From the NCBI GenBank assembly GCA_958451615.1, contig CAUDQR010000007.1:28158-92157 (forward strand): a stretch of 64,000 nt of DNA, written 5' to 3'. The notes beneath the pieces were generated by a model, which worked only from the letters and a program-made list of their open reading frames with translations, made no database searches and was not told the origin of the DNA. Positions 17,461 through 25,624 of the stretch are shown in pieces. Each line of letters opens with the position of its first letter. Within the stretch, counting starts at the first letter, position 1. The DNA comes from an uncultured Collinsella sp. GTDB lineage: Bacteria > Actinomycetota > Coriobacteriia > Coriobacteriales > Coriobacteriaceae. A program made the translations under genes and the position numbers.

Positions 17461-18243
17461 TCAGCGGAAGTCAAATATGAAGCGCGAATTTTCCAAAACG
17501 ATCGATTCGGCGCTCTCCACGACGCAGTTTTTAAGTTCGGCGATGTGCAGGGAGGCGCTTTTTAGCGATGTGATGAGCTGTCGCGCGCTTGCATCTGCTT
17601 GCGGTTCGGCTGGAGCGTCGGTTTCGAGCAGCAGACGGTCGAGTGGGATCTGTCGGGCGTATTCACGACCGCGCTTGGTAGCGAGCATCCGCTCGTTCAC
17701 GGAAAAATAGCAGCCTGCGTTTCGCGCACGGTCGAACTCGTTCGAGGTGCCGCTAAACCAGTGGAAGATGATGGCGGAGGAGTTGGGGCTTGGGGTGAGT
17801 AATCCATATGACTCAAGGGCGTCCAGTACGGTTCCTGCCGAATGAACAGCGTGAATTGATATCACGCGCCCGGCGAGAGGGTACTGCACGAGTGCATCGC
17901 AGAGACGGTCAAGTGCCTGTATTTGAAGCGGTTCGCTTCCGGCAAAGCGCGCGGAAAAGTCGAGTCCTACCTCGCCGATATAGCGCTCTTGGTCAGCAAC
18001 TTCGCAAAGCAGATTGACTTCGGCAGGACCGCAGCGGCCGTCGGCGAGCCACCAGGGATGGAGGCCGGCGCCCGCGATAATGTTTGGGTATCGGCTGGCC
18101 CGCTTTTTTGCTGCCGCGAAGTCGCGTGGGTCGACCCCGCAGTCAAAGAGCCCTAGACCCAACGCCGCCGACTCACTGGCTGCAGCATCGGGGCTGAGCA
18201 TCAAATCAAGATGACAATGCGTGTCAAAGAATCGCGGTTCCAT
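17461..18243 (-). CDS. TatD-family metal-dependent hydrolase
   Basis: 260 residues from ATG 18243 (MEPRFFDTHCHLDLML); an upstream in-frame extension lies inside the preceding gene. Metal motifs: THCHLD, AGAGLHPWW, GEVGLDFSARF, VISIHAVHS, IFHWFSGT and LLLETDAP, as in TatD DNases of the amidohydrolase fold. Family members act as 3'-5' DNA exonucleases or in quality control. It begins 14 nt after the tcdA stop, so both form one minus-strand operon. Confidence 0.88.
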   Translation of the reverse strand: MEPRFFDTHCHLDLMLSPDAAASESAALGLGLFDCGVDPRDFAAAKKRASRYPNIIAGAGLHPWWLADGRCGPAEVNLLCEVADQERYIGEVGLDFSARFAGSEPLQIQALDRLCDALVQYPLAGRVISIHAVHSAGTVLDALESYGLLTPSPNSSAIIFHWFSGTSNEFDRARNAGCYFSVNERMLATKRGREYARQIPLDRLLLETDAPAEPQADASARQLITSLKSASLHIAELKNCVVESAESIVLENSRFIFDFR

Positions 18244-18257
18244 CGCAGGGCATCCTG

Positions 18258-19049
18258 CTAGTCCAAGCGCTGGCCGTCGGCGCGCACGCGCTCGCACCCG
18301 CGCCCGCTGATCTGGCGGATAACCTCGCCGGCAATCATCTGACCCATGATGGGCGGCATAAAGCTGGCGGTACCCAACTCGGTACGCTCGTGGATGTTGG
18401 ACGGGTCGCGGGGTTGGGTTTTAACCGATTCCTCACAGCTAAACAGCACGTGCAGGCTCTTGATTCCGCGCTTCTTACATTCTTTGCGCATAATGCGGCT
18501 CATGGGGTCGCGCACGGTGTCAAAGATATCGGCAAAACGCAAGCATTCGGGATGCAGCTTATTGGCCCCGCCCATAGAGCTAACCAAACGAATGTCGTGA
18601 TCTTGAGCATATTTGGCAATGGTGAGCTTGGCCGAGATGGTGTCGATGGCGTCGACGACGTAGTCGAGCTTGCCGCCCGTCTGCTCAAAAACGCTCGTAA
18701 AGAACTCGTCGATATTGTCGCTCAGCAGATATTCAGTTCGCTTGATGACGGTGGTGGCGGGATTGATATCGTGGATCATGGCTTCCATAACATCGACCTT
18801 GCGCTTGCCGACGGTGCTGTGAAAGGCGATGGACTGGCGATTGATATTGCTGGGCGCGATGATGTCCTTGTCCAGAATCACAAAATGCCCGATGCCGCCG
18901 CGGGCAAGTGCCTCGCAGCAGTTAGAGCCCACGCCTCCGCAGCCGAGTATCAGCACCGTGGTGTTGGCGAGCTTGTCGAGTGCCTCGCGGCCCATGATGA
19001 TCTCGAGCTTGGTGTCGCGTGTCTCGACGAGTGCAGCAGTTTCGGTCAT
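18258..19049 (-). CDS. tcdA: tRNA threonylcarbamoyladenosine dehydratase (ThiF/MoeB/HesA family)
   Basis: 263 residues from ATG 19049, six nt after GGAGG; the ATG at 19055 abuts the site and is less likely. ATP-binding motif VLILGCGGVGSNCCEALARGG (about residues 32-52), INRQ, VVDAIDTISAKL and SSMGGANKLHPE typify TcdA, which cyclises t6A to ct6A in tRNA using ATP. The length matches the family. It is the first gene of an operon with tatD. Confidence 0.9.
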   Translation of the reverse strand: MTETAALVETRDTKLEIIMGREALDKLANTTVLILGCGGVGSNCCEALARGGIGHFVILDKDIIAPSNINRQSIAFHSTVGKRKVDVMEAMIHDINPATTVIKRTEYLLSDNIDEFFTSVFEQTGGKLDYVVDAIDTISAKLTIAKYAQDHDIRLVSSMGGANKLHPECLRFADIFDTVRDPMSRIMRKECKKRGIKSLHVLFSCEESVKTQPRDPSNIHERTELGTASFMPPIMGQMIAGEVIRQISGRGCERVRADGQRLD

Positions 19050-19136
19050 AGACATCCTCCGATGGGGAAGCGAATCGTGTTTTAGCTATCGCCATTATAG
19101 GTATTATCGCGATTCCATTTGAGCCCTAGGGGCTTG

Positions 19137-19165
19137 TTGAAATGAGGCAGGGATTCGCATAAGAT
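19137..19165 (+). promoter_or_regulatory. Strong promoter for the antisense RNA
   Basis: TTGAAA (19137-19142), 17-nt spacer, TAAGAT (19160-19165). It points toward the 3' end of the small toxin gene on the opposite strand. Confidence 0.6.
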
Positions 19166-19171
19166 GAAGCA

Positions 19172-19266
19172 GATGGCACCCGTTGCAGCGGGTTAGCCAA
19201 CTCCCAAACACGTTTGTAGCGTGAGAAGTGGCCGTCTTCGCATTACGCGGGGGCGGCTATTTCATT
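19172..19266 (+). ncRNA. Putative antisense antitoxin RNA
   Basis: Starting about 7 nt after the promoter, the transcript would contain the hairpin ACCCGTTGCAGCGGGT, an unpaired CAACTCCC stretch, and end at a stem GGCCGTCTTCGC-ATTAC-GCGGGGGCGGC followed by TATTTC. Several G-U pairs in this stem only work on the plus strand, which argues that the RNA is read rightward. It overlaps the 3' end of the toxin message by base complementarity. The arrangement resembles known TxpA/RatA-type modules; the RNA itself is inferred. Confidence 0.55.
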
Positions 19267-19343
19267 CGACCTCCAATGTGGATGCCGAGCTCCACAGCCG
19301 CGATTACAAGCAACAACAACGTCAGGACATCGTTAATACTCAT
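19257..19343 (-). CDS. 28-aa hydrophobic toxin-like peptide (type I TA, holin-like toxin family)
   Basis: ATG 19343 with AGAAGGAG 7-8 nt upstream. The peptide begins MSINDVLTLLLLVIAAVEL, a single membrane helix, and ends GIHIGGRMK with a basic tail. Size, topology and the xxVLTLLLL start resemble the holin-like (Hol_Tox/TxpA-like) type I toxins of Gram-positive bacteria, which insert in the membrane when overproduced. A LexA-type box covers its promoter, and a convergent antisense RNA gene overlaps its 3' end. Toxicity is not shown by sequence alone. Confidence 0.65.
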   Translation of the reverse strand: MSINDVLTLLLLVIAAVELGIHIGGRMK

Positions 19344-19394
19344 AGTCCATCTCCTTCTTGGGAAGAGGGAGCTGGCCCATCTGCTTCTGGACCC

Positions 19395-19423
19395 ATTGTA
19401 TCTAAAAACGAACGAATGTTCTA
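19395..19423 (-). promoter_or_regulatory. Toxin promoter overlapped by a LexA box
   Basis: Minus strand: TACAAT (19395-19400) with TAGAAC (19418-19423) 17 nt upstream. Between and over these lies CGAACGAATGTTCT on the plus strand (19409-19422), one mismatch from CGAACNNNNGTTCG. Confidence 0.6.
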
Positions 19424-19447
19424 TACATAACATTGCTATTAGATAAT

Positions 19448-19476
19448 TAGACAAACATCTAAATATCAAGTATAGT
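19448..19476 (+). promoter_or_regulatory. Promoter/operator of the sdpRI-like operon
   Basis: TAGACA (19448-19453), 17-nt spacer and TATAGT (19471-19476). The spacer region contains TTAGAT...ATCTAA arms around the -35, a likely binding site for the ArsR-type autorepressor. Confidence 0.6.
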
Positions 19477-19510
19477 GTGCACGTCGCGAGAGATAGCGAG
19501 AGGAGGTTCT

Positions 19511-19789
19511 ATGCCGGGAGAAGGTTTTAAGGCGCTGGCTGATCCAACGCGGCGGCGCATTTTGGAACTGCTGCGCGAGGGCAATTGCACGGCGGGGGAG
19601 CTTGCCAAGCATTTCGATATCAGTAAGCCGTCGCTGAGCCATCACTTGGCGACGCTTAAAAACGCCGGGTTGGTGACCGACGAGCGCCATGGCCAAAACA
19701 TCGTATACAGCTTAAACACCACCGTCATGCAGGATTTAATTGGCTGGTTTATGGGTTTTACAAACAATGAAGGTGATAAGGATGAATAA
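19511..19789 (+). CDS. sdpR: ArsR-family autorepressor (SdpR-like)
   Basis: 92 residues from ATG 19511 (GAGGAGG upstream). Winged-helix repressor: FKALADPTRRRILELLREG, recognition helix region DISKPSLSHHLATLKNAGLV and wing DERHGQNIVYSLN. No ArsR metal-binding Cys pair is seen, which matches SdpR, the autorepressor that is sequestered by the SdpI immunity protein. The stop overlaps the next start by 8 nt, and that gene encodes an SdpI homologue. Confidence 0.82.
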   Translation: MPGEGFKALADPTRRRILELLREGNCTAGELAKHFDISKPSLSHHLATLKNAGLVTDERHGQNIVYSLNTTVMQDLIGWFMGFTNNEGDKDE

Positions 19790-20486
19790 CGAAAACAAGG
19801 GCATTCACCCCACAGGGGTATCGTCGCGCGTGTGGATTGCGCTGGTCGCTCTGTGCGTCGCCAATGTCGTAGCGCACCTCATGGTGATGCCGAGCTTGCC
19901 TGCGCAGATTCCCACGCACTGGGGCGCGAACGGCGCTGTCGACGGTTGGGGTCCTAGCTGGATGGCCTCCGCGCTCGGCGTGCTGCCTCTGGCGCTTCTC
20001 GCAATGTTCTGCGTGGTGCCGCGCATCGATCCCAAAGGTGAGGCATATCGAACCTCGGGTAAGTTCTATCAGGGCTTCGTAATTGCCTTCACCTTGTTCA
20101 TGTGCGCCATAAGCTGGCTGGGAGAGCTTACGGTCTGGGGCGTGGTGCCGGCGGTCGGTTCGGTCAACGTGCTGATTTCCGGTGCTGTCGGTTTGCTGTT
20201 CATCGGCGTAGGCAACTACTTACCGCGCGTAAAGCAGAACTACACGCTCGGTATCAAGACGCCCTGGGCGCTTGCCGATCCCGAGAACTGGCGCCGTACG
20301 CAGCGTTTTGGCGGTGCCTGCTTTATGGTGCTGGGCGTTGGCCTGATTGTGATGGGCGTGGCGGGTAGCGTGCTTTCGAGTGAAGTCGTCGCCGCGGTGA
20401 TTGCGGTTCTGGCGTTTGGTTCAGCTGGAGCTGCCTACGTCTATTCGTATCTGCTGTGGCGCAAATCGCAGCGAGCCGCTCGTTAA
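19782..20486 (+). CDS. sdpI: SdpI-family membrane protein (DUF1648)
   Basis: 234 residues from ATG 19782. The DUF1648 segment LPAQIPTHWGANGAVDGWGPSW follows helix 1, and the SdpI signature NYLPRVKQNYTLGIKTPWALADPENWRRTQRFGG lies near residues 150-183. About six to seven membrane helices are predicted. In Bacillus the protein gives immunity to the SdpC toxin and sequesters SdpR to derepress the operon. No SdpC homologue is visible here, so it may respond to foreign toxins or have a general envelope role. Confidence 0.85.
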   Translation: MNNENKGIHPTGVSSRVWIALVALCVANVVAHLMVMPSLPAQIPTHWGANGAVDGWGPSWMASALGVLPLALLAMFCVVPRIDPKGEAYRTSGKFYQGFVIAFTLFMCAISWLGELTVWGVVPAVGSVNVLISGAVGLLFIGVGNYLPRVKQNYTLGIKTPWALADPENWRRTQRFGGACFMVLGVGLIVMGVAGSVLSSEVVAAVIAVLAFGSAGAAYVYSYLLWRKSQRAAR

Positions 20487-20670
20487 GGTTGCGGAAAACT
20501 AGCGTACGCAGTTCATAGTATGTTCCGGGGGATTTTTCCCAGGTAGTATTAGGGGGTGTGGGCAACCATGCCCCTTTTTCGTTTAGTTTCAGAGCTGGTT
20601 TCCTCATTTCGTTTCCACTAAAGCGAATCAAGAATAGGGAAACAGAAGGTAGAAAGGATAAAACAGGCAA

Positions 20671-22350
20671 ATGGCGGAGTTTATCTACCAGATGTATCAG
20701 GCTCGCAAGGCCCATGGCGACAAGGTAATCCTTGACGACGTGACCCTGAGCTTCTACCCCGGTGCCAAGATCGGTGTCGTGGGCCCCAACGGCATGGGCA
20801 AGTCGACCCTGCTCAAGATCATGGCCGGTATCGAGGAGGTCTCAAACGGCGATGCCAGGCTCACCCCCGGCTACACCGTGGGTATCCTGCAGCAGGAACC
20901 GCCGCTCGACGACGACAAGACCGTTATCGAGAACGTGCGCATGGCGTTTGGCGATATGATCGCCAAGGTCGATCGCTTCAATAAGATCGGCGAGGAGATG
21001 TGCGACCCGGATTGCGACATGGACGCCCTCATGGCCGAGATGGGCAAGCTCCAGGACGAGATTGATACCGCCGACGGCTGGGATATCGATTCCAAGCTCG
21101 GCCAGGCCATGGACGCCTTGCAGCTGCCCGATTCCGACATGCCGGTTAACGTGCTCTCCGGCGGCGAGCGTCGTCGCGTGGCGCTGTGCAAACTGCTGCT
21201 CGAGGCTCCCGACCTGCTGCTGCTCGACGAGCCCACCAACCACTTGGACGCCGAGTCGATCCTGTGGCTCGAGCACTTCCTGCACAACTACCAGGGCGCG
21301 GTGCTTGCCGTCACGCACGATCGCTACTTCCTGGATAACGTTGCCGAGTGGATCTGCGAGGTCGACCGCGGCCACCTTTATCCCTACAAGGGCAACTACT
21401 CCACGTATCTGGAGACCAAGGCCGCGCGTATCGAGGCGCAGGGCAACCGCGATGCCAAGCTCGCCAAGCGCATGGAGGCCGAGCTCGAGTGGGTACGCAG
21501 CTCGCCCAAGGCTCGCCAGGCCAAGAACAAGGCCCGTCTGGCTCGCTACGAGGAGATGGAGGCCGAGGCCCGCGCAAGCCAGAAGCTCGACTGGACCGAC
21601 ATCCGCATCCCTGTGGGCCCGCGTCTGGGCAACAAGGTGCTCGAGGCCCATCACCTGCACAAGGAGTTCGATGGCCGCGTGCTCATCGACGACCTTTCAT
21701 TCACCCTGCCGCGTAACGGCATCGTGGGCGTCATCGGCCCCAACGGTGTCGGCAAGACCACGCTTTTCAAGACCATCGTGGGTTTGGAGCCGCTGACTTC
21801 GGGCGAGCTCGAGGTGGGCGAGACCGTCAAGATTTCTTACGTCGACCAGAACCGTTCCGGCATCGACCCCGATAAGAACCTATGGGAGGTCGTCTCGGAC
21901 GGCCTGGACCACATGATGGTGGGCGAGACCGAGGTTCCGAGCCGTGCGTATGTGGCGAGCTTTGGCTTTAAGGGCCAGGACCAGCAGAAGCGCGCTGGCG
22001 TACTCTCCGGTGGCGAGCGCAACCGTCTGAACTTGGCGCTTACGCTCAAGCAGGGCGGCAACCTGCTGCTCCTCGACGAGCCCACGAACGACCTCGACGT
22101 CGAGACGCTGTCCTCGCTCGAGGCGGCGCTGCTCGAGTTCCCGGGCTGCTCGGTGGTCATTAGCCACGACCGTATGTTCCTGGACCGCGTCGCCACGCAC
22201 ATTCTGGCGTGGGAGGGCACCGACGAGAATCCGGGCAACTGGTATTGGTTTGAGGGCAACTTCGAGGCCTATCAGGCCAACCGTATCGAGCGCCTGGGCG
22301 AGGACGCAGCCCAGCCGCATCGTATTCACCGCAAGCTGACGCGCGATTAG
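20671..22350 (+). CDS. ettA: Energy-dependent translational throttle protein EttA (ABC-F ATPase)
   Basis: 559 residues. Two ABC domains: Walker A GPNGMGKST and GPNGVGKTT, signatures LSGGERRRVALCK and LSGGERNRLNLAL, Walker B LLLLDEPTNHLD and LLLLDEPTNDLD. The inter-domain linker has the EttA-type basic arm with EWVRSSPKARQAKNKARLARYEEM. No membrane part is present. EttA binds the ribosomal E site and gates elongation according to ATP/ADP. It is monocistronic, with a terminator directly after. Confidence 0.95.
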   Translation: MAEFIYQMYQARKAHGDKVILDDVTLSFYPGAKIGVVGPNGMGKSTLLKIMAGIEEVSNGDARLTPGYTVGILQQEPPLDDDKTVIENVRMAFGDMIAKVDRFNKIGEEMCDPDCDMDALMAEMGKLQDEIDTADGWDIDSKLGQAMDALQLPDSDMPVNVLSGGERRRVALCKLLLEAPDLLLLDEPTNHLDAESILWLEHFLHNYQGAVLAVTHDRYFLDNVAEWICEVDRGHLYPYKGNYSTYLETKAARIEAQGNRDAKLAKRMEAELEWVRSSPKARQAKNKARLARYEEMEAEARASQKLDWTDIRIPVGPRLGNKVLEAHHLHKEFDGRVLIDDLSFTLPRNGIVGVIGPNGVGKTTLFKTIVGLEPLTSGELEVGETVKISYVDQNRSGIDPDKNLWEVVSDGLDHMMVGETEVPSRAYVASFGFKGQDQQKRAGVLSGGERNRLNLALTLKQGGNLLLLDEPTNDLDVETLSSLEAALLEFPGCSVVISHDRMFLDRVATHILAWEGTDENPGNWYWFEGNFEAYQANRIERLGEDAAQPHRIHRKLTRD

Positions 22351-22360
22351 TAGCAAGTAG

Positions 22361-22389
22361 AAAGGCCGCCAGCAAGGGCGGCCTTTCTT
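22361..22389 (+). terminator. Rho-independent terminator of ettA
   Basis: AAAGGCCGCC-AGCAA-GGGCGGCCTTTCTTG. Confidence 0.7.
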
Positions 22390-22630
22390 GTAGCAATTGC
22401 ACTGCAGCTATGCCCTGGCTGCTGGTTTGATTCATAATCAAAGTCATCTCTTTGGGATTAAAGCCCGTTTTTGCTATGAGTGATTTTCTAATTCCGTTTA
22501 AAACGTAAAGACGTATTGGGCTACAAGGACATAAGCAAATCGAATTGAAATATAACCAGTGCTGTAACGTTACAAAAAAGGTTATAGAATAGGAGTATCT
22601 TATAAGTCGCTCCTCTAGAAAGAAGAACAT

Positions 22631-23758
22631 ATGCTTTCGCGTCGTCGTTTTCTGCAACTTGTCGCGTCTTCAATTGTCGCCTTAGCCGCACGTCCGAAAG
22701 AGGTTTTTGCTTCGACGGGCAATATTGATGGTGAGCAGATACAATTTACTTCAGAAATTGCGCAAGAGCTTGCCGATAAATATATAAAGGGACTCCTCGG
22801 CTCTTCGTATACGCCCTCTGACCCTATTCCTTTTGTAGACGTTGATGGGTCCCCGCTTGGCTACATTGTTCCGGTTGTGACATTCAATAGAGCCGCGGGC
22901 TATTTGGTTTTAGATGCTTCAGATGATGAAATACTTACGGGATATCGTTTTGGAGACGGCTTAGTCAGCCCTATGGATCGGGGAGGAGATCTTGGTGTTG
23001 AGTCTTATTCTTTCAATAACCCAGTCGTAATGATCAATCCATTCGAATTCGGTGTGCAATCTTTGGACGGTTCAATAACAACAAATTGCGGAAGAACAAT
23101 CCCGGCTGTTTCCATAGAAGGACGGCCTGTCGTTTTATCGAATAAACCTTCAAGCTGGAACGATGTCGTAATTTACGCAACTCAAATGCAGGATTACACA
23201 GTATCTGGATTTCGTTCCATTTCTCAGTTTATGTCATATGATGAAAGCGAGATTAAGAGGCTTACTGCCCACTATGCTTGTATGGTGACAGCTTTTTCGA
23301 ACGTTGCGGAACTGTATGGCATTGCCAATTTATATAGCGACCCTTCGCAATATATGCAGATATGGAATTACACCAATACCCATGCTCTTTCCGATGAAGA
23401 ACAGACTGTTCCCGGCGTTGTTTTGGGCGGAACGCCGATATCAACCTGTGCAACGGGGTTTACAAATTACTGCGCAAGCAGAGGAAGTACTCTTATCGCC
23501 CGCACTGTCTCCTCTCCGGCTATCGCGAGCATTCAAAATGAGATTAACTCTAATAGACCGAATGTTTTACATGCGAGTTTGTACAACGGATCAGCCCATT
23601 CTGTAACAGCGGAGGCTTACGCCACACTTACTGGTAAGAAAACTGGAGAGACAAGGCAGATGATTGGCATAGCGGACGGCTGGAATTCATCTTTATCCTT
23701 CCTGAAGTATGATCAGAGCTATTATGCGTGGACTTATGGAACGACTTTTTCGAAGTAG
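22631..23758 (+). CDS. Tat-exported papain-like (C39/C10-like) cysteine protease candidate
   Basis: 375 residues from ATG 22631 (AGAAAGAAG upstream). The N-terminus SRRRFLQLVASSIVALAA fits the twin-arginine motif followed by a hydrophobic segment and ARP/FAS cleavage region. Residues 40-150 resemble a propeptide domain (VPVVTFNRAAGYLVLDASDDEILTGYRFG). The C-terminal part shows a Cys in HYACMVTAFSNVAELYG, a His in NGSAHSVTAEAY and IADGWNSS, the order expected for C39-like folds. The catalytic assignment is tentative. Codon use and base composition are clearly more AT-rich than the neighbours, suggesting transfer. Confidence 0.55.
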   Translation: MLSRRRFLQLVASSIVALAARPKEVFASTGNIDGEQIQFTSEIAQELADKYIKGLLGSSYTPSDPIPFVDVDGSPLGYIVPVVTFNRAAGYLVLDASDDEILTGYRFGDGLVSPMDRGGDLGVESYSFNNPVVMINPFEFGVQSLDGSITTNCGRTIPAVSIEGRPVVLSNKPSSWNDVVIYATQMQDYTVSGFRSISQFMSYDESEIKRLTAHYACMVTAFSNVAELYGIANLYSDPSQYMQIWNYTNTHALSDEEQTVPGVVLGGTPISTCATGFTNYCASRGSTLIARTVSSPAIASIQNEINSNRPNVLHASLYNGSAHSVTAEAYATLTGKKTGETRQMIGIADGWNSSLSFLKYDQSYYAWTYGTTFSK

Positions 23759-24128
23759 GGCGATTCGTCTAGCTCTGTCTTTGGTGCTGATGGCTTCATT
23801 GGTGGGCTGTTCAACAAAGGAAGAGATATCGCGCGGAGGTTCCGGAGAAGTGACTGCGACAGACTCAGGTTCATTAGAAATAGCTGGCGGGCATGCCGAT
23901 GTGATGTTACAAGGAGAAGGCGTGCTTAGGTCGATTGATGCTGAAGACGCTGTCTGCTCAATAGAGGATTTGAAGACAGGTGAAACTGCATCGTACCGAG
24001 TTTCAGATAATGCTGCGAATATGATTGAGTCGATACCGACTGGAGCGCAGGTTTCTTTTAGATACTTTGCTCCGCAACTTGAGGATGAGCTTGCTTCTCT
24101 GGTGTCTATATGCGCCGATGACAACTAA
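23736..24128 (+). CDS. Small lipoprotein
   Basis: About 130 residues from ATG 23736 (MERLFRSRAIR); in-frame ATGs at 23709 and 23724 are alternatives and none has a strong ribosome binding site. The start overlaps the preceding gene by 23 nt, suggesting coupling. The signal peptide ends in the lipobox SLVGC, so the protein is lipid-anchored outside the cell. The rest is a small beta-rich domain (VMLQGEGVLRSIDAEDAVCSIEDLKTG, AQVSFRYFAPQLEDE). No family is recognised. It is probably co-expressed with the upstream exported protease-like gene. Confidence 0.6.
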   Translation: MERLFRSRAIRLALSLVLMASLVGCSTKEEISRGGSGEVTATDSGSLEIAGGHADVMLQGEGVLRSIDAEDAVCSIEDLKTGETASYRVSDNAANMIESIPTGAQVSFRYFAPQLEDELASLVSICADDN

Positions 24129-24141
24129 AAGGCCTGAATTC

Positions 24142-24185
24142 AAACGGCCTCGGATGGTCAATTGGCTATCCGAGGCCGTTTTTTA
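24142..24185 (+). terminator. Strong terminator between convergent genes
   Basis: AAACGGCCTCGGAT and ATCCGAGGCCGTTTTTT pair over 13 bp. It ends the lipoprotein gene, and its T run overlaps the stop codon of the convergent gene. Confidence 0.75.
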
Positions 24186-25484
24186 CTCGACCGGGGCTTC
24201 GACCTTGTCGATGGCCCAGGTGGCTCCGAGGCCGCCGGTGGTGTTGCGGCGAATGCGTACGGTGACTTCGTGGCGTTTGCCGGCCTGTGTGTAGCGCAGG
24301 GGGAAGCTCGCGCGGTTACGGCCGGCCTCGATGGTACCGCGCTCGCGAGCGATCCAGTAGTACTCGCCGACGATGCCGAGGGTGTCAGCGCCGTAGGGGA
24401 GATAGGTCGACAGCTGGTGCAGCAGCGGGCTAGGGCAGAAGACCTCGGTCGCGAAATCGATGGGGAAGTCCCCGGGGATGGTCGGTGCTGCGGGAGCGGG
24501 GGCCGGTGCTGAATTGGGGACCGGAGTCGGTGCAGGTGTGGGAGCCTGGTCACAGGCGGGTGCGGATGCGGACTCAATGACAGGTGCAGACTCAGATGCC
24601 GCTTCTGGCTTAGCTATGGAATCTGTCGGTTCCACGGAGATGGACGTGTCTTCGGTCCCGGTTTTGGCATCGGCCTGCGGAGTGTCCTCTGCCTCGACGT
24701 TCGACTTGGCCTCGACCGGCGTGGATACCATGGTGGTGATGCCGGCGTTGGCGTTCTCGGGGTCGTAGACAACCGTGAGCGAGATGGCAGGCTGGGGCGC
24801 CTCGGGCTCCGGTGTTGCCTCGGCAGCATCTTGATCCGCGAGCTCGTCGGACTGATTGTCCTCGGTGTTGTCGCCAAAGACATCGTGGTTCTGGAACACG
24901 GGCGCCTCGGGCTGGCCAGCCGCCTCTTCGGTTGTCGACTTGGATGCCTCGTTGAGCTCCGCAGCGGCTTCCTGCTCAGTCATGACTTCGGGATCGGTCA
25001 TGTCGGCGAGTTCGGTTTCGACCTCCGTTGTTACCTCAAGAACAACTTCGACCTTTGCCTCGGGCTCCGGCACGGCTTCAGTCACGGCTTCGGGCTCGGG
25101 ACGCTTAACGTGCTTAGGGCGCACGGCCTTGAGGTCCTTCTCGCCGCGCTTCTTCTTTTTGTACGACTGCTTGGCGCCCTTGGCGGTCTTGGGCTTGTCC
25201 TCGCCCTTGGCAAGTGCGGCATCCCATGCCTCGTTGGCGATGACCGTGGCATACAGGCGACCGCCCTTAAAGACAGTCAGCTTAATGCAGTCGTCGAGCT
25301 CTTCGAGCAACTCGCGCGTGGACTCGAAGCCCAGGTCATAAGCAGTCATGTCGCCAGCGGCGAGCGCCTCTTCGACCTGCGTCATAAACGTTTGCTTGCC
25401 GCATCCAATCGCATCGCGCAGCAGGCGATACAGATAGATGTGGTTGCCCAGTGAAAGCGTGGGCCTAACTATTGTCTTGCTCAT
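24183..25484 (-). CDS. OST-HTH/LOTUS-like domain protein with long Pro/Glu/Ala-rich linker
   Basis: 433 residues from ATG 25484 (AGAGGAGA upstream). Residues about 10-90 read HIYLYRLLRDAIGCGKQTFMTQVEEAL...YDLGFESTRELLEELDDCIKLTVFKGGRLYATV, which follows the pattern of OST-HTH/LOTUS RNA-binding winged helices. A basic patch (KQSYKKKKRGEKDLK) follows, then over 200 residues of low-complexity acidic/Ala/Pro sequence. The C-terminal about 100 residues form a distinct domain (LLHQLSTYLPYGADTLGIVGEYYWIARERGTIEAG). RNA binding is inferred from the pattern only. It appears monocistronic. Confidence 0.55.
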   Translation of the reverse strand: MSKTIVRPTLSLGNHIYLYRLLRDAIGCGKQTFMTQVEEALAAGDMTAYDLGFESTRELLEELDDCIKLTVFKGGRLYATVIANEAWDAALAKGEDKPKTAKGAKQSYKKKKRGEKDLKAVRPKHVKRPEPEAVTEAVPEPEAKVEVVLEVTTEVETELADMTDPEVMTEQEAAAELNEASKSTTEEAAGQPEAPVFQNHDVFGDNTEDNQSDELADQDAAEATPEPEAPQPAISLTVVYDPENANAGITTMVSTPVEAKSNVEAEDTPQADAKTGTEDTSISVEPTDSIAKPEAASESAPVIESASAPACDQAPTPAPTPVPNSAPAPAPAAPTIPGDFPIDFATEVFCPSPLLHQLSTYLPYGADTLGIVGEYYWIARERGTIEAGRNRASFPLRYTQAGKRHEVTVRIRRNTTGGLGATWAIDKVEAPVE

Positions 25485-25556
25485 GGCAAATCTCCTCTTT
25501 ACACATGTAAAGCATCTTACCATCGCATGGCGCTCGCCATGGCGGCGCCCAAGGCA

Positions 25557-25590
25557 AACGGGCGCGAACCGCTGTCGATTCGCGCCCGTT
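25557..25590 (-). terminator. Terminator hairpin after the Ser/Thr-rich membrane protein gene
   Basis: AACGGGCGCGAA and TTCGCGCCCGTT are perfect 12-bp arms around 10 nt; on the minus strand the stem is followed by TTGCC only, so termination may be weak. Confidence 0.5.
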
Positions 25591-25624
25591 ATACAGGTCG
25601 GTTATCTATGAGAGGCAAATGTGC

